DNA of 64,000 nucleotides from Sphingomonas sp. FARSPH (lineage in GTDB: Bacteria > Pseudomonadota > Alphaproteobacteria > Sphingomonadales > Sphingomonadaceae): assembly GCF_003355005.1 (NCBI RefSeq), contig NZ_CP029985.1, positions 248,001 to 312,000 of the forward strand, given 5' to 3'. The position numbers and the translations under genes were made by a program. Below are positions 45,871 through 54,608 of the stretch, in pieces. Each line of letters opens with the position of its first letter. Within the stretch, counting starts at the first letter, position 1. The notes under the pieces were generated by a model, which did no database searches, had not been told where the DNA came from, and was given only the letters and a program-made list of their open reading frames with translations.

Positions 45871-46149
45871 ATGACCCAGCGTCACCCCGCCCTGCGCCTG
45901 ATCCAGCTGAGCGGCGGCGTGCTGCTGATCGTCGGCGCAGGCGTGGTCGCGCCGCTGCCGGGCCCAGGCGGCATCTTCCTGTTCGCGGGCGGACTGGTGC
46001 TGATCCTGCGCAATTCGCGATGGGCGCAGGTCTGCTTCGTGCGCATCAAACGGCGCTGGCCGCGGACCGGCGCGCTGGTCGACCGGGCGATGCGGCGACG
46101 GTCCGCGATGCGCCGTCACGCGCGCGACAAGCAGCTGCGTTCACGTTGA
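45871..46149 (+). CDS. PGPGW-like small transmembrane protein
   Basis: A 92-residue protein (96 if ATG 45859 is used) with two hydrophobic segments around the PLPGPGGIFLFAGGLVLILR motif of PGPGW-domain membrane proteins, and a strongly basic C-terminus (RRRSAMRRHARDK). It lies upstream of rpmH on the same strand; the rpmH promoter candidate begins at the end of this gene. Confidence 0.7.
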   Translation: MTQRHPALRLIQLSGGVLLIVGAGVVAPLPGPGGIFLFAGGLVLILRNSRWAQVCFVRIKRRWPRTGALVDRAMRRRSAMRRHARDKQLRSR

Positions 46150-46174
46150 CTTCGCCCCGCCTTGCGGGTAAGCG
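46146..46174 (+). promoter_or_regulatory. Candidate promoter for rpmH-rnpA
   Basis: TTGACT (46146-46151), 17-base spacer, TAAGCG (46169-46174), about 65 bases before the rpmH ATG. The -35 is strong and the -10 weak. Confidence 0.45.
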
Positions 46175-46232
46175 CCCCCACCATCCGGCCGCCCTTCGTG
46201 GTGGCCCTTTTCTATTTCGACGTACTTGAGGA

Positions 46233-46748
46233 ATGAACGATGAAGCGGACCTTTCAGCCGAGCAACCTGGTGCGTGCGCGTCGCCACGGTTTCCGTGCGC
46301 GGATGGCGACGGTGGGCGGCCGGGCAGTGATCCGCGCGCGTCGCGCCCGCGGCCGCAAGAAGCTGTCGGCGTAATCCAGACGCTGACGCGCCGCCGCGAT
46401 TTCGTGGCGGCGAACGCGGGTCTGCGCGCACCGATGCCGGGCTTCGTCCTGCTGGTGCACGACCGCGCCGATGGCGATCCGACGATTCGCGTCGGCTTCA
46501 CCGTCACCAAGAAGATCGGCAACGCCGTCGTCCGCAACCGCATGAAGCGGCGGTTGCGGGCGTTGGCGCGCGAGCTGTTGCCCGACGGCGGCATCCGCGG
46601 CGCCGACCATGTGCTGATCGGGCGAGAGGGCGGGATCGAACGCGATTTCGCCGCGCTGCGCCACGAATTCGGCAAGGCGCTGGGCAGGATCGCACGCGGC
46701 GAATCGGCGCCGGTGCGCGGCCCCCGGCCGCCGCAGCGGCGGCGATGA
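46233..46748 (+). CDS. rnpA: Ribonuclease P protein component, frame enclosing rpmH
   Basis: Protein subunit of RNase P, which matures tRNA 5' ends. The conserved part begins at about residue 47 (VIQTLTRRRDFVAANAG), with IRVGFTVTKKIGNAVVRNR and the RNR motif RNRMKRRLR. Between the ATG at 46233 and this block there is no other ATG, GTG or TTG in frame; the first GTG (residue 57) would cut into the conserved start. So either translation begins at 46233, giving a 171-residue protein with a 46-residue extension and rpmH nested inside, or a non-standard codon near 46372 is used. GAGG is only one base from ATG 46233, predicting weak initiation. The stop overlaps the yidD ATG. Confidence 0.85.
   Translation: MNDEADLSAEQPGACASPRFPCADGDGGRPGSDPRASRPRPQEAVGVIQTLTRRRDFVAANAGLRAPMPGFVLLVHDRADGDPTIRVGFTVTKKIGNAVVRNRMKRRLRALARELLPDGGIRGADHVLIGREGGIERDFAALRHEFGKALGRIARGESAPVRGPRPPQRRR
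46240..46374 (+). CDS. rpmH: 50S ribosomal protein L34
   Basis: Complete 44-residue L34: MKRTFQPSNLVRARRHGFRA, an internal MATVGGRAVIRARRARGRKK and end LSA. GAGG lies eight bases before its ATG, an ideal spacing. The gene is entirely contained within the reading frame of rnpA, which opens at ATG 46233, seven bases upstream in another frame. First gene of the rpmH-rnpA-yidD-yidC-engB cluster. Confidence 0.97.
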   Translation: MKRTFQPSNLVRARRHGFRARMATVGGRAVIRARRARGRKKLSA

Positions 46749-46957
46749 TCGCGCGGCTTCTCATCCTTATCGTGCGCCTGTGGCAGGTCGGCCCCTCGGT
46801 CGTCCTGCCGCCCTCGTGTCGCTATCAACCCTCCTGTTCAGCCTATGCAATCACGGCGCTTCGCCGCTATGGCGCGCTGAAGGGGGGCTGGCTGGCGGCG
46901 AAACGGATCGCGCGCTGTCATCCCTGGGGCGGGTACGGACCCGATCCCGTCCCGTGA
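46745..46957 (+). CDS. yidD: Membrane protein insertion efficiency factor YidD
   Basis: A 70-residue peripheral membrane protein aiding YidC-dependent insertion. PPSCRYQPSCSAYAITALRRYG is the family signature (two Cys), with GGWLAAKRIARCHPWG and a third Cys, ending GGYGPDPVP. The ATG overlaps the rnpA stop (ATGA). yidC follows. Confidence 0.95.
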   Translation: MIARLLILIVRLWQVGPSVVLPPSCRYQPSCSAYAITALRRYGALKGGWLAAKRIARCHPWGGYGPDPVP

Positions 46958-46973
46958 GAATTGGGGTCGGACC

Positions 46974-48695
46974 TTGAACAACGAACGCCAGAATTTTGTC
47001 CTGTTCGCGGTCCTCGCCGCGCTGATCCTGTTCGCCTGGCCGCTGATCCAGGGGAAGTTCTTCCCCGTCGCGAATCCGCCGGTGACCAGGATCGAGAAGG
47101 GCAAGTCCAAGGTCCTGCCGCAACCGTCGGCCGATCCGACCGCCGACAATCCCGCCGCCTTGCGCAACCGCGACCTCGTGCTGCGCGAAACCCCGCGCGT
47201 CGCGATCGACACCCCGACGCTGAAGGGATCGATCAACCTCAAGGGCGCGCGCATCGACGATCTGGTGCTGGTCAAGTACAAGGAAACGATCGCGAAGGAT
47301 TCGCCGCCGATCCGCCTGCTGTCGCCTGCCGGCGCGCAGGAAGGCTATTTCGCCGGCTTCGGCTGGCGTGACGAAGGACTGAGCCCGCCCGCCGCCGATA
47401 CCGTGTGGCAGGCGAGCGGTTCGGTGCTGAAGCCCGGCCAGCCGGTGACGCTCCAGGCGGCCAATGCGCGCGGCCAGCGCTTCCAGATCAAGCTGTCGGT
47501 CGACGATGGCTACATGTTCACGATCACGCAGACGGTGCTCAACGCCGGCAGCGGGCCCGTGCCCGTCGCGCCTTATGGCTATGTCAGCCGCGTCGGCGTG
47601 TCGAAGGACCCGGGCACGTGGCAGATCCACACCGGCCCGATGTCCGTGCACAATGGCGGCGCGGATTATGGCGTCAACTTCAAGGACGTCGACAAGGCGG
47701 CGACGCGCTTCACCTCGACCGGCGGCTGGCTCGGCTTCACCGACAAATACTGGCTGACCGCGCTCGTCCCCGACCAGGCGAGCCAGTTCGACGGCCAGTT
47801 CCGCGCGGGTTCGGGCCAGCTCTATCAGGCCGATTACGCGTTTGCGCCCAAGGTGCTCGCCCCCGGCCAAGCGATGACGCAGTCCAGCCGCTTCTTCGCA
47901 GGCGCCAAGGAGGTCAACCTCCTCAAACATTACGAGGAGGACGAGGGCGTCACCAAGTTCCTGAAGGCGATCGACTGGGGCTGGTTCGAAATCCTCGAAA
48001 AGCCGATCTTCACGTATCTCGACTGGCTGTTCCGCATGATCGGCAACTTCGGTGTGGCGATCATCCTGCTGACGATCACCATCCGCGGCCTGATGTTCCC
48101 GATCGCGCAGCGCCAGTTCGCCAGCATGGCGAAGATGCGCGCGCTCCAGCCCAAGATGAAGGCGATCCAGGACCGTTACAAGGACGACAAGGTCGTCATG
48201 CAGCAAAAGGTGATGGAGCTTTACAAGACGGAAAAGGCGAATCCGCTCGCCGGCTGTCTGCCGACACTCATCCAGATCCCGGTGTTCTTCGCGCTGTACA
48301 AGGTGCTGATGCTGACGATCGAAATGCGGCACCAGCCGTTCTTCGGCTGGATCAAGGACCTGTCCGCGCCCGATCCGCTGACGCCCATCAACCTGTTCGG
48401 CTATCTGCCCTTCACCCCGCCGCACATGCTGGCGATCGGTGTCGTGCCGATCGCGCTCGGTATCTCGATGTTCTTCCAGTTCCGCCTCAACCCGGCGCCG
48501 ATGGACGAGACGCAGAAGCAGGTGTTCGCGGTGATCCCCTGGGTGCTGATGTTCGTGATGGCGAGCTATCCGGTCGGCCTGCAGGTTTACTGGATCGCGT
48601 CCAACTGCCTTGCGATCCTGCAGCAGCAGATCCTTTACGCGCGCCATCCCGAGCTGAAGACCGCGGCGGCCAAGACGACGGTCATCGCCAAGTGA
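46974..48695 (+). CDS. yidC: Membrane protein insertase YidC
   Basis: Inner-membrane insertase, 573 residues. An N-terminal helix (FVLFAVLAALILFAWPLI) is followed by a large periplasmic domain (about 60-340) and the conserved hydrophobic core: FGVAIILLTITIRGLMFPIAQ, NPLAGCLPTLIQIPVFFALYK and a C-terminal helix with YWIASNCLAILQQ. The start is TTG at 46974, fitting MNNERQNF; no ATG is better placed. Its stop overlaps the engB GTG start. Confidence 0.97.
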   Translation: MNNERQNFVLFAVLAALILFAWPLIQGKFFPVANPPVTRIEKGKSKVLPQPSADPTADNPAALRNRDLVLRETPRVAIDTPTLKGSINLKGARIDDLVLVKYKETIAKDSPPIRLLSPAGAQEGYFAGFGWRDEGLSPPAADTVWQASGSVLKPGQPVTLQAANARGQRFQIKLSVDDGYMFTITQTVLNAGSGPVPVAPYGYVSRVGVSKDPGTWQIHTGPMSVHNGGADYGVNFKDVDKAATRFTSTGGWLGFTDKYWLTALVPDQASQFDGQFRAGSGQLYQADYAFAPKVLAPGQAMTQSSRFFAGAKEVNLLKHYEEDEGVTKFLKAIDWGWFEILEKPIFTYLDWLFRMIGNFGVAIILLTITIRGLMFPIAQRQFASMAKMRALQPKMKAIQDRYKDDKVVMQQKVMELYKTEKANPLAGCLPTLIQIPVFFALYKVLMLTIEMRHQPFFGWIKDLSAPDPLTPINLFGYLPFTPPHMLAIGVVPIALGISMFFQFRLNPAPMDETQKQVFAVIPWVLMFVMASYPVGLQVYWIASNCLAILQQQILYARHPELKTAAAKTTVIAK

Positions 48696-49378
48696 GTAAC
48701 GACGTCACGCCGATCGAAGACGGGCCGGAGCAGGGCTTCGCGCCCGACCTGGTCGAGGCGGCGCGCAAGACCTTCGCCGGGCCGGTGACGTTCCTGAAGT
48801 CCGCGCCCGGCCTCAAGTTCCTGCCCGATCCGATCGTCCCGGAAATCGCCTTCGCCGGACGGTCGAACGTCGGCAAGTCGTCGCTGCTCAATGCGCTGAC
48901 GGGCCGCAACGGCCTTGCCCGCACGTCGAACACGCCGGGCCGCACGCAGGAGTTGAACTTCTTCGACGTCGGCGCGCAGCCGGGCGAGGTTCCGCAGTTC
49001 CGGCTGGTGGACATGCCCGGCTACGGCTTCGCCAAGGCGCCCAAGGACGTGGTCAAGACCTGGCGCTTCCTGGTCAACGACTATCTGCGCGGGCGCGACG
49101 TCTTGAAACGCGTGCTGGTGCTGATCGATTCGCGCCACGGCATCAAGGACGTCGACCGCGACATCCTTGGCATGCTCGACAAGGCGGCGGTCAGCTATCG
49201 CCTCGTCCTTACCAAGGCGGACAAGGTGAAGGCGACCGACCTCGCCGACGTCCTGGCGCGCACCGCCGAAGATGCGCGCAAGCGCCCCGCGGCGCATCCC
49301 GACATCCTGGCGACGTCGAGCGAGGGCGGCATGGGCATCCCGGAACTCCGCGCCGCGGTGCTGGAAGCGATCGGCTAG
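48692..49378 (+). CDS. engB: Ribosome-biogenesis GTPase EngB (YihA/YsxC)
   Basis: Essential GTPase in 50S assembly, 228 residues. G1 GRSNVGKSS, G2 TSNTPGRTQ, G3 DMPGYGFA, G4 TKADK and the closing GGMGIPELR are intact. The start is GTG at 48692, overlapping the yidC TGA. Members directly after yidC are common in alphaproteobacteria. It has a longer N-terminus than E. coli YihA (about 40 extra residues before FLPDPIVPEIAFAG). Confidence 0.93.
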   Translation: MSNDVTPIEDGPEQGFAPDLVEAARKTFAGPVTFLKSAPGLKFLPDPIVPEIAFAGRSNVGKSSLLNALTGRNGLARTSNTPGRTQELNFFDVGAQPGEVPQFRLVDMPGYGFAKAPKDVVKTWRFLVNDYLRGRDVLKRVLVLIDSRHGIKDVDRDILGMLDKAAVSYRLVLTKADKVKATDLADVLARTAEDARKRPAAHPDILATSSEGGMGIPELRAAVLEAIG

Positions 49379-49411
49379 ACCTCCCCGCCCCGCCCGGCTA
49401 CCCGTGGGGCC

Positions 49412-50074
49412 ATGAAGCTTATCATCGGCAACAAGGCCTATTCCTCCTGGTCGCTGCGCGGCTGGCTTGCGTGCAAGCAGTCGGGCATTCCCTTCGAAGA
49501 GGTCGTCGTGCCGCTCTACGACGCGGAATGGGACCGGCGGCGGGAGGGGGCGGAGTTCGCACCGTCAAGCGGCAAGGTGCCGATCCTGTGGGATGGCGAG
49601 GCCGTCGTGTGGGACAGCCTGGCGATCGTCGACTATCTGGCGGACAAGGTCGGGCGCGACGTCTTCTGGCCCGCGGATGATGCCGCGCGCGCGATGGCCC
49701 GGTCGATGGCGGCGGAGATGCATTCGAGCTTCACCGCGCTGCGCCGCAAACATCCGATGAACGTGCGCCAGCAATTTCCCGCGACGCACCCGGACGACGA
49801 CGTCATCGTCGACCTGAAGCGGATTATGGAATTGTGGGCGCAGGCGCGGGCGCGCTTCGGCGGCGACGGCGCATTCCTGTTCGGCGATTTCGGCGCGGCG
49901 GACATCATGTTCGCGCCCGTGGTGACGCGCATCCTCACCTATCAACTCCCGATCGCGCGCTTCGCCGCGAGCTACCTCGACGCGGTCGTCCAGCATCCTT
50001 GGATGCAGGACTGGATCGCAGGCGCGCAGGAAGAAAATTGGGTGATCGAGCAATATGAGCAGCCCGCGCGGTGA
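49412..50074 (+). CDS. Glutathione S-transferase-like protein
   Basis: A 220-residue GST-fold protein. The thioredoxin-like domain starts KLIIGNKAYSSWSLRGWLA, with KVPILWDGEAVVWDSLAIV holding the cis-Pro and the D/ES motif for glutathione. The all-helical second domain has FGDFGAADIMFAPVVTRI. This is the type often found beside sphingomonad dapE; substrate unknown. Its stop overlaps the dapE start. Confidence 0.85.
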   Translation: MKLIIGNKAYSSWSLRGWLACKQSGIPFEEVVVPLYDAEWDRRREGAEFAPSSGKVPILWDGEAVVWDSLAIVDYLADKVGRDVFWPADDAARAMARSMAAEMHSSFTALRRKHPMNVRQQFPATHPDDDVIVDLKRIMELWAQARARFGGDGAFLFGDFGAADIMFAPVVTRILTYQLPIARFAASYLDAVVQHPWMQDWIAGAQEENWVIEQYEQPAR

Positions 50075-51198
50075 CCGCAGCGATGACGGACGCCCTGGTT
50101 CTGGCACAGGCGCTGCTGCGCGCCGATAGCGTCACACCCGCGCGCGGGGCGGTGTTCGACGTGCTGGAGGCGGCGCTGGTGCCGCTAGGCTTCGCGGTCG
50201 ATCGCTTCGTGACCGGCGAGGCGCCCGATGGCCCGGTCGAGAATATGATCGCGACGCGGCCGGGCACCGGCCGGCACCTCGCTTTCGCAGGCCATGTCGA
50301 CGTCGTGCCGCCTGGCGAGGGATGGACCGGATCGCCGTGGAGCGGCGCGGTGCGCGGCGACCTGCTCTATGGCCGCGGCGCGGTGGACATGAAGGGAGCG
50401 GTCGCCGCCTTCGTCGCGGCCGCGGCGCAGGTGCCGGATAGCGGGCCGCTGAGCCTGCTCATCACGGGCGACGAGGAAGGGCCCGCCACCTTCGGCACGC
50501 AAGCGCTGATCGCGCGGATGGCGACGACCGGTGTCGCGCCGGACCTGTGCCTGGTCGGCGAACCGACCTCGGTGCACCGGCTGGGCGACATGGTTAAGAT
50601 CGGCCGGCGCGGATCGGTCAATATCTGGATCGACGTGCCCGGACGGCAGGGGCACGTCGCCTATCCCCATCTCGCCGACAATCCCTTGCCCAGGCTGGTG
50701 CGTGCGCTCGCCGCGCTCGAGGCGATGACGCTGGATACGGGCAATGCCTGGTTCCAGCCGTCGAACCTGGAGATCACCGACATCGCGGTCGGCAACCCCG
50801 CCCACAACGTCATCCCGGGCCAGGCGAGCGCGCGGCTGAACATCCGCTTCAACGACGAACAGACGGGCGGGGCGCTGGTCGAGCGCGTGACCCGGATCGT
50901 GCAGGCGGAGGCACCCGAGGCGGTCGTGCGCGGCAAGATTTCGGGCGAGGCGTTCCTGACCGAACCCGGCGTACTGACAGCGATGGTGAGCGCGGCGATC
51001 CTACACGAGACGGGGATCGAACCGGAGCTGTCGACAACGGGCGGTACGTCCGACGCGCGTTTCCTGTCGAAACTGTGTCCGACGGTGGAATTCGGGCTGA
51101 TCAACGCGACAATGCACCAGATCGACGAGGCTGTCGCGGTGAGCGACCTTGCGGCGCTGGCGCGCATCTATGCCGAAGTGATCCGGCGGGCGCGGTAA
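50071..51198 (+). CDS. dapE: Succinyl-diaminopimelate desuccinylase
   Basis: Zinc peptidase-family enzyme of the lysine/peptidoglycan precursor pathway, 375 residues (371 if ATG 50083 is used). FAGHVDVVPPG (zinc His, Asp), GRGAVDMKGAVA, ITGDEEGPA (catalytic and zinc Glu), LVGEPTS, RRGSVNIWIDV and TTGGTSDARFL are all present; the last His is in LINATMHQIDE. The GTG start overlaps the preceding GST stop (GTGA). Convergent with trpS. Confidence 0.95.
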   Translation: MTAAMTDALVLAQALLRADSVTPARGAVFDVLEAALVPLGFAVDRFVTGEAPDGPVENMIATRPGTGRHLAFAGHVDVVPPGEGWTGSPWSGAVRGDLLYGRGAVDMKGAVAAFVAAAAQVPDSGPLSLLITGDEEGPATFGTQALIARMATTGVAPDLCLVGEPTSVHRLGDMVKIGRRGSVNIWIDVPGRQGHVAYPHLADNPLPRLVRALAALEAMTLDTGNAWFQPSNLEITDIAVGNPAHNVIPGQASARLNIRFNDEQTGGALVERVTRIVQAEAPEAVVRGKISGEAFLTEPGVLTAMVSAAILHETGIEPELSTTGGTSDARFLSKLCPTVEFGLINATMHQIDEAVAVSDLAALARIYAEVIRRAR

Positions 51199-51200
51199 CG

Positions 51201-51224
51201 GGCGGGGCGCCTCCTCGCCCCGCC
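51201..51224. terminator. Hairpin between dapE and trpS
   Basis: GGCGGGGCG-CCTCCT-CGCCCCGCC, a perfect nine-base stem in the 30-base gap between convergent genes. No T-tract, so any termination is weak or Rho-assisted. Confidence 0.5.
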
Positions 51225-51228
51225 GGGG

Positions 51229-52245
51229 CTACATCATCAGGCCCATCGCCTTTTGCGCCGACGCCAGCACCGGCGCCGCCAGGTCGCGTGCCTTTTGCGC
51301 GCCCGCGTCGAGGATCGCGTCGATCGCGCCGCGATCGTCGAGCAGGCGGATCATCTCGTCACGGATCGGGCCGAGCTTCGCCACCGCCAGATCGGCGAGC
51401 GCCGGTTTGAACGCGCCGAAGCCCTTGCCCGCAAACTCGCTCAGCACGTCCTGCGGGTCGCGATCCGCTAAAGCAGCGAAGATCGTCAGCAGGTTCTTCG
51501 CCTCGGGCCGCCCCTCCAGCTCGGCGAGCGTCGCGGGCAGCAGATCGGGATCGGTCTTCGCCTTGCGGAACTTGTCCGCGATCGTGTCGTCGCTGTCGAT
51601 CAGCTTGACCACCGATTGTTCGGACGGATTGGACTTCGACATTTTCGCCGACGCATCGCGCAGCGACATGATCCGCGGAGCGGCCTTGCTGACCAGCGGC
51701 GCGGGCAGCGTGAACAGGTCGCTGTCGTAATCGGTGTTGAACTTGGTCGCGATGTCGCGGGCGAGTTCCAGATGCTGCTTCTGGTCCTCGCCCACCGGAA
51801 CGTGCGTCGCATTGTACAGCAGCACGTCCGCGGCCATCAGCACCGGATAATCGTACAAACCGACGCTCGCGCCCTCGCGGTTCTTGCCCGCCTTGTCCTT
51901 GAACTGCGTCATGCGGTTGAGCCAGCCGACGCGCGCGACGTTGTTGAGCAGCCAGGCGAGCTCGCTGTGCGCCGGAACGCGCGCCTGATTGAAGACGATC
52001 GAGCGCGACGGATCGATGCCGGCGGCGATCATCGTCGCGGTCACTTCGATCGTATTCTCGGTCAACTCAGCCGGCGCGATAAACTCGGTCAGGCCGTGGA
52101 GGTCGGCGATGAAATACAGCGTTTCGCCGCCCTCCGCCTGGATCTGGTCCTGCATCGCCACCCATTGCTTCACCGCGCCGAGGTAATTGCCGAGGTGGAG
52201 GTTGCCGGTGGGCTTGATGCCGGAAACGACGCGCATCTTGGTCAT
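51229..52245 (-). CDS. trpS: Tryptophanyl-tRNA synthetase
   Basis: Class I aminoacyl-tRNA synthetase, 338 residues. The HIGH-type motif is HLGN in GNLHLGNYLG and the KMSKS motif is exact (AKMSKSNPS). VLMAADVLLY and VPVGEDQKQHLELARDIA are typical TrpS segments. ATG at 52245 overlaps the murJ stop (ATGA), so it is translated after murJ. A second ATG three codons in is possible. Confidence 0.96.
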   Translation of the reverse strand: MTKMRVVSGIKPTGNLHLGNYLGAVKQWVAMQDQIQAEGGETLYFIADLHGLTEFIAPAELTENTIEVTATMIAAGIDPSRSIVFNQARVPAHSELAWLLNNVARVGWLNRMTQFKDKAGKNREGASVGLYDYPVLMAADVLLYNATHVPVGEDQKQHLELARDIATKFNTDYDSDLFTLPAPLVSKAAPRIMSLRDASAKMSKSNPSEQSVVKLIDSDDTIADKFRKAKTDPDLLPATLAELEGRPEAKNLLTIFAALADRDPQDVLSEFAGKGFGAFKPALADLAVAKLGPIRDEMIRLLDDRGAIDAILDAGAQKARDLAAPVLASAQKAMGLMM

Positions 52246-53831
52246 GGGGTAACGGCTCTGCGACGGAGGAGGGATTTGAGGTCCGCCACGCGGAAGGCTC
52301 CGGTGACGAAACAGGCGATGACGTAGATGGCCACGCCCGCGCCGACCAGCCCCGCGAGCGCCGCGCCGCGGATCGGCAGCGCGCGGGTGAGATAGGGATC
52401 GACCAGCGGCGTCACGAGCAGCAGCGCGCCGCCCATCAGCAGCGCGGCGAGCAACAGTCGCGGCACCTTGCGGCGCACCTGCGGATCGAGCGCGAAATGC
52501 CCGCGCCGCGACAGGACGACGTAGAGCGAGACGACGTTGACGGTGGAAGCGAGCGCAGTGGCGAGCGGCGGCCCGATCTGTCCCAATTCCCAATGCGCCA
52601 GCGTCGGGATGAGGACGAGGTTGCCGACGAGGTTGATCGCGACCGAATAGAGGGCGAGCCGCACCGGCGTTTTTGTGTCGGCGCGCGCGTAGAAGCCAGG
52701 CGTCAGCACCTTGACGAGCACGTAGCTGGGCAGGCCGATCGAGAAGGCCGCAAGCGCCTGCGCGGCGCGCAGCGTATCGCGCGCGTCGAACGCGCCATGC
52801 TGGAACAGGCCGCGCACGATCGGCTCGGCGGCGAAGACGAAGGCGGCGGTCGCGGGCAGCGTCAGGAACAGCGCGAGTTCCAGCCCGCGGTTCTGCATCT
52901 CCATCGCCTCGCCCTCGCGCCCCTCGGACAGCAGGCGCGAGACAACGGGCAGCAGGATCGTGCCGAGCCCGATGCCGATCAGGCCGAGCGGCAACTGGTT
53001 GAGCCGATCGGCGTAATAAATGGCGGAAATCGAGCCCGCCGCGAGCAGGTGGCCGGCGAGCGCGGTGGAAATCGCGAGATTGATCTGCGCCGCGCCCGCG
53101 CCGGTCGCGGCGGGAACGATCAGCTTCAACATGCGGCGCACGTCGTCGTCGATGCGCGGGCGGCGCAGGCGCAGGCTGACGCCCGCCTGCCGGCACGCCC
53201 ACCACAGCCAGGCGAGCTGGAGCGCGCCGCCGACCGTCACCGAAATCGCCTGCACCCGCGCGGTGGCATAGGCATCGCCGCCGTGGAAGAACAGCAACCC
53301 GCCGACCATCGCGATGTTGAGCAGGATCGGCGCGGCGGCGTTGACCCAGAAGCGGTTGAGCGAATTGAGGATCCCGCCGAGCAGCGAGGCCAGCGAGATC
53401 AGCATCAGATAGGGGATGGTGAAGCGCGACAGCGTCACCGCAAAGGCGAACTGATCGGGCGTCGGATGCTGCCGGTCGAAACCGCCCGACAGGCCCCAGG
53501 TGATCGGCCAGGCGGCGACCAGCATCGCGGCGGTGAAGGCGAGCAGCACCGGGAACAGCACCGCCAGCGCGCGTTCGGCAAAATCGATCCCCGCCGCCGT
53601 CCCCCCGCCCTCCGCGACCTTGCGGTTGAACAGCGGGATGAACGCGGCGGAGAACGCGCCCTCCGCGAAGAGGGCACGGAACATGTTCGGCAGGCGGAAG
53701 GCGACGAAGAAGGCGTCCGATGCGAAGCCCGCGCCGACATAGGTCGCCTGCAGCGTGTCGCGGACGAGCGCGAGCACGCGGCTGGCGAGCGTCAGCCCGC
53801 CGACCGATCCCAGCGCCTTGTGGAGGTTCAC
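52242..53831 (-). CDS. murJ: Lipid II flippase MurJ
   Basis: Inner-membrane flippase exporting lipid II for cell-wall synthesis, 529 residues with about 14 helices. The N-terminus (GLTLASRVLALVRDTLQATYVGAG, FFVAFRLPNMFRALFAEGAFSAAFIP) carries the conserved Arg residues of the MVF family. LPLGLIGIGLGTILLP, SRLLSEG and FQHGAFDARDTLRAAQALAAF are further landmarks. It is followed by trpS with a four-base overlap. Confidence 0.95.
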   Translation of the reverse strand: MNLHKALGSVGGLTLASRVLALVRDTLQATYVGAGFASDAFFVAFRLPNMFRALFAEGAFSAAFIPLFNRKVAEGGGTAAGIDFAERALAVLFPVLLAFTAAMLVAAWPITWGLSGGFDRQHPTPDQFAFAVTLSRFTIPYLMLISLASLLGGILNSLNRFWVNAAAPILLNIAMVGGLLFFHGGDAYATARVQAISVTVGGALQLAWLWWACRQAGVSLRLRRPRIDDDVRRMLKLIVPAATGAGAAQINLAISTALAGHLLAAGSISAIYYADRLNQLPLGLIGIGLGTILLPVVSRLLSEGREGEAMEMQNRGLELALFLTLPATAAFVFAAEPIVRGLFQHGAFDARDTLRAAQALAAFSIGLPSYVLVKVLTPGFYARADTKTPVRLALYSVAINLVGNLVLIPTLAHWELGQIGPPLATALASTVNVVSLYVVLSRRGHFALDPQVRRKVPRLLLAALLMGGALLLVTPLVDPYLTRALPIRGAALAGLVGAGVAIYVIACFVTGAFRVADLKSLLRRRAVTP

Positions 53832-53861
53832 CCCCCTCGTTCCCTCGCCCGCCGGCCGCGA

Positions 53862-54371
53862 TCAGGCGTGGCCGACCTCACCGACGGTGAACTGGCCCTG
53901 CGCCTCGGCCTGCTGCATGTAGAGGGCGCCGAAGTCGATCGGCTCGAGCAGCAGCGGCGGGAAGCCGCCGTCGCGCACGCAATCGGCGAGCACGCGGCGC
54001 GCGAACGGGAAGAGCAGGCGGGGCGCCTCGCCGAGCAGGAACGGCTGCACCGCATCGGCGGGCACGTTGCGCAGGCCGAACAGGCCGGCATAGGTCAGAT
54101 CGACGATGAACGCGGTCTGGCCATCGGCCTCCGCCTTGACGTCGATCTTCAGGATGACCTCGTGCACCTCGTCGCCGACCTGCGCCATGCCGATGTTGAA
54201 CTGGACGTCGATCTGCGGCGGATTCTGGTTCTGGAAGATCGCCGGCGCGTTCGGATTCTCGAACGACAGATCCTTGACGTATTGCGAGATCAGGCCGGCA
54301 GCCGGCGCCGTATCTTCGCCATTCGCCGTCGGAGCCGTGTCGAGCGTGGTGCCATAGTCCTGGTCGGCCAT
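53862..54371 (-). CDS. secB: Protein-export chaperone SecB
   Basis: Tetrameric chaperone keeping preproteins unfolded for SecA. It is 169 residues. LISQYVKDLSFENPNAP, EVILKIDVKAEADGQTAFIV, LTYAGLFGL and the GFPPLLLEPIDFGALY signature are present. An acidic Ala-rich N-terminal extension of ~25 residues precedes the core. Start at MADQDYGTT. Divergent from the Tim44-like gene, as is usual in alphaproteobacteria. Confidence 0.96.
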   Translation of the reverse strand: MADQDYGTTLDTAPTANGEDTAPAAGLISQYVKDLSFENPNAPAIFQNQNPPQIDVQFNIGMAQVGDEVHEVILKIDVKAEADGQTAFIVDLTYAGLFGLRNVPADAVQPFLLGEAPRLLFPFARRVLADCVRDGGFPPLLLEPIDFGALYMQQAEAQGQFTVGEVGHA

Positions 54372-54608
54372 GATTGAGCAATCCTTGGATAAGAAGCGTT
54401 GAAGACAGCGTGGCGGGGCGGCGTGCAACCGACGGACCGAAGCCGCCCGTCGCGCGTTCGATCGCGATGGTGGACGCGCCTAGCAGTGCGGGCGAGGCGT
54501 TTCAACGCCGCCCGCGATCGCCGGCATGGCGGAGTATTCGGGTAACGTCCGACGCGGTTTGAATAAAGCGCGCCATGCGCCTATGTGGTGGGACGGATCG
54601 GAGGTACG

